From an uncultured Propionibacteriaceae bacterium (lineage in GTDB: Bacteria; Actinomycetota; Actinomycetes; Propionibacteriales; Propionibacteriaceae): DNA of 5,827 bases. The translations under genes and the position numbers were made by a program. Numbering within the stretch: position 1 is the first letter of the stretch; each line of letters starts with the position of its first letter. This document shows positions 4,430-5,827 of this stretch, piece by piece. The stretch spans positions 1 to 5,827 of the forward strand of contig CAKZJI010000466.1 of the NCBI GenBank assembly GCA_936941515.1, given 5' to 3'. The notes beneath the pieces are model-generated. The model worked only from the letters and a program-made list of their open reading frames with translations. It was not told where the DNA came from and did not search any database.

Positions 4430-5827
4430 ATGACTCCACACGTCCAGGTCGAGACCGTCCCCCCGCTGACAGCACGGCAGTGGGGCACCATCGCAGTTCT
4501 CACAGGTGCGGTCATGCTGCTGGCGATCGACGGCACGGTGCTGTCGCTGGCCGTGCCCCGGCTGACTGCCGACCTGGCACCTTCGGCCACAGAGCTGCTG
4601 TGGATCGGCGACGTCTATTCCTTCGTGCTGGCAGGGCTGCTGGTCACCATGGGAAACGTCGCCGACCGCATCGGACGACGTCGCCTGCTGCTGATCGGTT
4701 CGGCCGGCTTCGGGCTGGCCTCGCTGCTGGCGGCCTTCGCGCCCACAGCGGGGGTCCTGATCGCTGCCCGCATCCTGCTGGGGGTGTTCGGAGCCACCAT
4801 CATGCCGTCGACGCTGTCGATCCTGCGCGACGTCTTCCGGCATCCGCTGCAGCGCACCCGCGCCATCGCGGTCTGGTCGGCTGGCGCCACCGGCGGCGCG
4901 GCAGTGGGTCCGCTCGTCGGCGGCTTCCTGCTGGAGCATTTCTGGTGGGGCTCGGTGTTCCTCATCAACCTGCCGGTGATGGCCATCGTCATCGTCGCAG
5001 GCCTTGCCTTAGTGCCGGAGTCACGCGGCGACGGCGACGCCCGAATCGATATGGCCTCAGCTTTTCTGTCGATCCTGGCGATCATTCCCATCGTCTACGC
5101 GGTGAAGCATCTTGCGGCCCAGGGCCTCGATGCGACGGTGGCAGCCACAACCCTGGTGGGGCTGGCTGCCGGATGGGTTTTCCTGCGCCGCCAGCAGCGG
5201 CTCGCCACTCCGCTGATCGACATCAGCCTGTTCCGCATCCCCGCGTTCACGGGGGCCGTGCTGGCCAATGGCCTCGCGATCTTCGCCCTAGCCGGGCTGC
5301 TGTTCTTCTTCTCACAGTACCTGCAGCTGGTGCGCGGCCTCAGCCCGCTCATCGCCGGGCTGGTCGAGCTGCCGGCCACGATCATGTCGGTACTCGTCGC
5401 CCTGGTGGCAGTGGCGATCGTGAAACGCCTGGGCGCGGGCCGCTCCATCGCCACCGGCCTGACGCTGGGGGGTGGCGGCCTGGCGCTGGTGGGTTTCGCC
5501 GCCGGGCAAGAGGGTATCCACTGGATACTCATCGGGGTGAGCGTGGCTGGGCTGGGCATTGGTTTGGCGATGACCCTGTCCACCGACGCCATCGTGTCGG
5601 CGGCCCCGGTGGAACGGGCGGGGGCGGCTTCGGCCATCTCAGAGACCGCCTACGAGCTGGGCGTGGCGATGGGAATCGCGCTACTCGGGTCGCTGCAGAC
5701 CATCTCCTACCGCTGGCTGCTGCACATCCCAGACGGGATCAGCGACGACATCGCCGCCAGCCTGCGGGAGTCCCTGCCCGCAGGCCTCAAAGCCCTCGAC
5801 GAGACCGTCAAGGCCCATGCTGAGGCA
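4430..5827 (+). CDS. MFS drug:H+ antiporter of the DHA2 (QacA/LfrA/SmvA) family, partial
   Basis: 466 codons from the ATG at 4430, open to the window edge; family members have about 500 residues and 14 membrane helices, so only a C-terminal piece is missing. TM1 is GTIAVLTGAVMLLAIDGTVL (19-38) with Asp34. WIGDVYSFVLAGL (58-70) begins TM2 with Asp61. Motif A is GNVADRIGRRRLLLIG (75-90). Antiporter motif C is the Gly/Pro-rich AGATGGAAVGPLVGGFLLE (151-169), followed by VFLINLPV. ETAYELGVAMGIALLGSL (405-422) matches the conserved late-helix region of QacA, including the following YRWLL. Asp34 and Asp61 fall at the same positions as the functionally important acids of QacA, while the position equivalent to QacA Asp323 appears to be Ser320. 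The family exports mono- and divalent organic cations, dyes and biocides with proton exchange. It is controlled by the adjacent TetR. The ribosome binding site is weak (GAGA, 5 nt away). Confidence 0.9.
   Translation, partial: MTPHVQVETVPPLTARQWGTIAVLTGAVMLLAIDGTVLSLAVPRLTADLAPSATELLWIGDVYSFVLAGLLVTMGNVADRIGRRRLLLIGSAGFGLASLLAAFAPTAGVLIAARILLGVFGATIMPSTLSILRDVFRHPLQRTRAIAVWSAGATGGAAVGPLVGGFLLEHFWWGSVFLINLPVMAIVIVAGLALVPESRGDGDARIDMASAFLSILAIIPIVYAVKHLAAQGLDATVAATTLVGLAAGWVFLRRQQRLATPLIDISLFRIPAFTGAVLANGLAIFALAGLLFFFSQYLQLVRGLSPLIAGLVELPATIMSVLVALVAVAIVKRLGAGRSIATGLTLGGGGLALVGFAAGQEGIHWILIGVSVAGLGIGLAMTLSTDAIVSAAPVERAGAASAISETAYELGVAMGIALLGSLQTISYRWLLHIPDGISDDIAASLRESLPAGLKALDETVKAHAEA

Noticed and set aside
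4222..5823. A 533-codon forward open frame over the pump gene
   Set aside because: Its peptide is Arg/Gly/His-rich and low in complexity, and it is out of frame with the clear MFS motifs that start at 4430. It is a GC-driven shadow.
1..5827. CRISPR array, tRNA or rRNA genes, complete insertion sequence
   Set aside because: No regularly spaced repeats, no cloverleaf or rRNA sequence, and no transposase motif or paired terminal inverted repeats were seen.

Overview
The window is high-GC bacterial DNA with actinobacterial character: G/C-rich third codon positions, several GTG starts, weak or absent Shine-Dalgarno sequences (with a possible leaderless gene), and an actinobacterial-style cobalamin riboswitch. 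Genus cannot be fixed from the sequence. Three genes look intact (antitoxin-like HTH protein, alpha/beta hydrolase, SAM methyltransferase), a fourth is an intact TetR regulator, and a fifth, an MFS efflux pump, runs off the right edge. Between them lie wreckage and structured RNA-like DNA.

Left part (1-1083) is a broken toxin-antitoxin neighbourhood. An intact excisionase-type HTH antitoxin gene (169-612) overlaps by ATGA a PIN-domain toxin that stops after 31 codons (609-704). It is bracketed by two direct copies of a 78-bp segment (1-78 and 830-907, 76/78 identical). Each copy encodes, on the minus strand, the start of a second and different HTH protein. The right-hand copy continues into a recognisable helix-turn-helix before it too breaks off. 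The region reads as two antitoxin loci rearranged against each other.

Middle part (1084-2868) holds a divergent pair: a membrane-anchored alpha/beta hydrolase on the minus strand and a class I SAM-dependent methyltransferase on the plus strand, with about 120-200 bp between them depending on the methyltransferase start. No functional link between them is visible.

From 2869 to 3735 no intact gene is visible. A hairpin follows the methyltransferase stop. A convincing cobalamin (B12) riboswitch lies at about 2935-3110, directly followed by a perfect hairpin that covers a GGAGG. Downstream, coding-like stretches appear in all three forward frames with stops between them, suggesting that the controlled gene has decayed and left an orphan riboswitch. 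A 25-codon ORF with a strong Shine-Dalgarno (3570-3647) and two large, nearly perfect hairpins (3579-3632, 3634-3670) follow; their role is unknown.

Right part (3736-5827) is a classic local-repressor/efflux-pump module. A TetR-family regulator (minus) is divergent from a QacA/LfrA/SmvA-type DHA2 drug/H+ antiporter (plus). A 22-bp near-perfect palindrome between the -35 and -10 of the pump promoter is the obvious operator. The expected logic is that TetR blocks the pump promoter and is released by a toxic, probably cationic or lipophilic, substrate.
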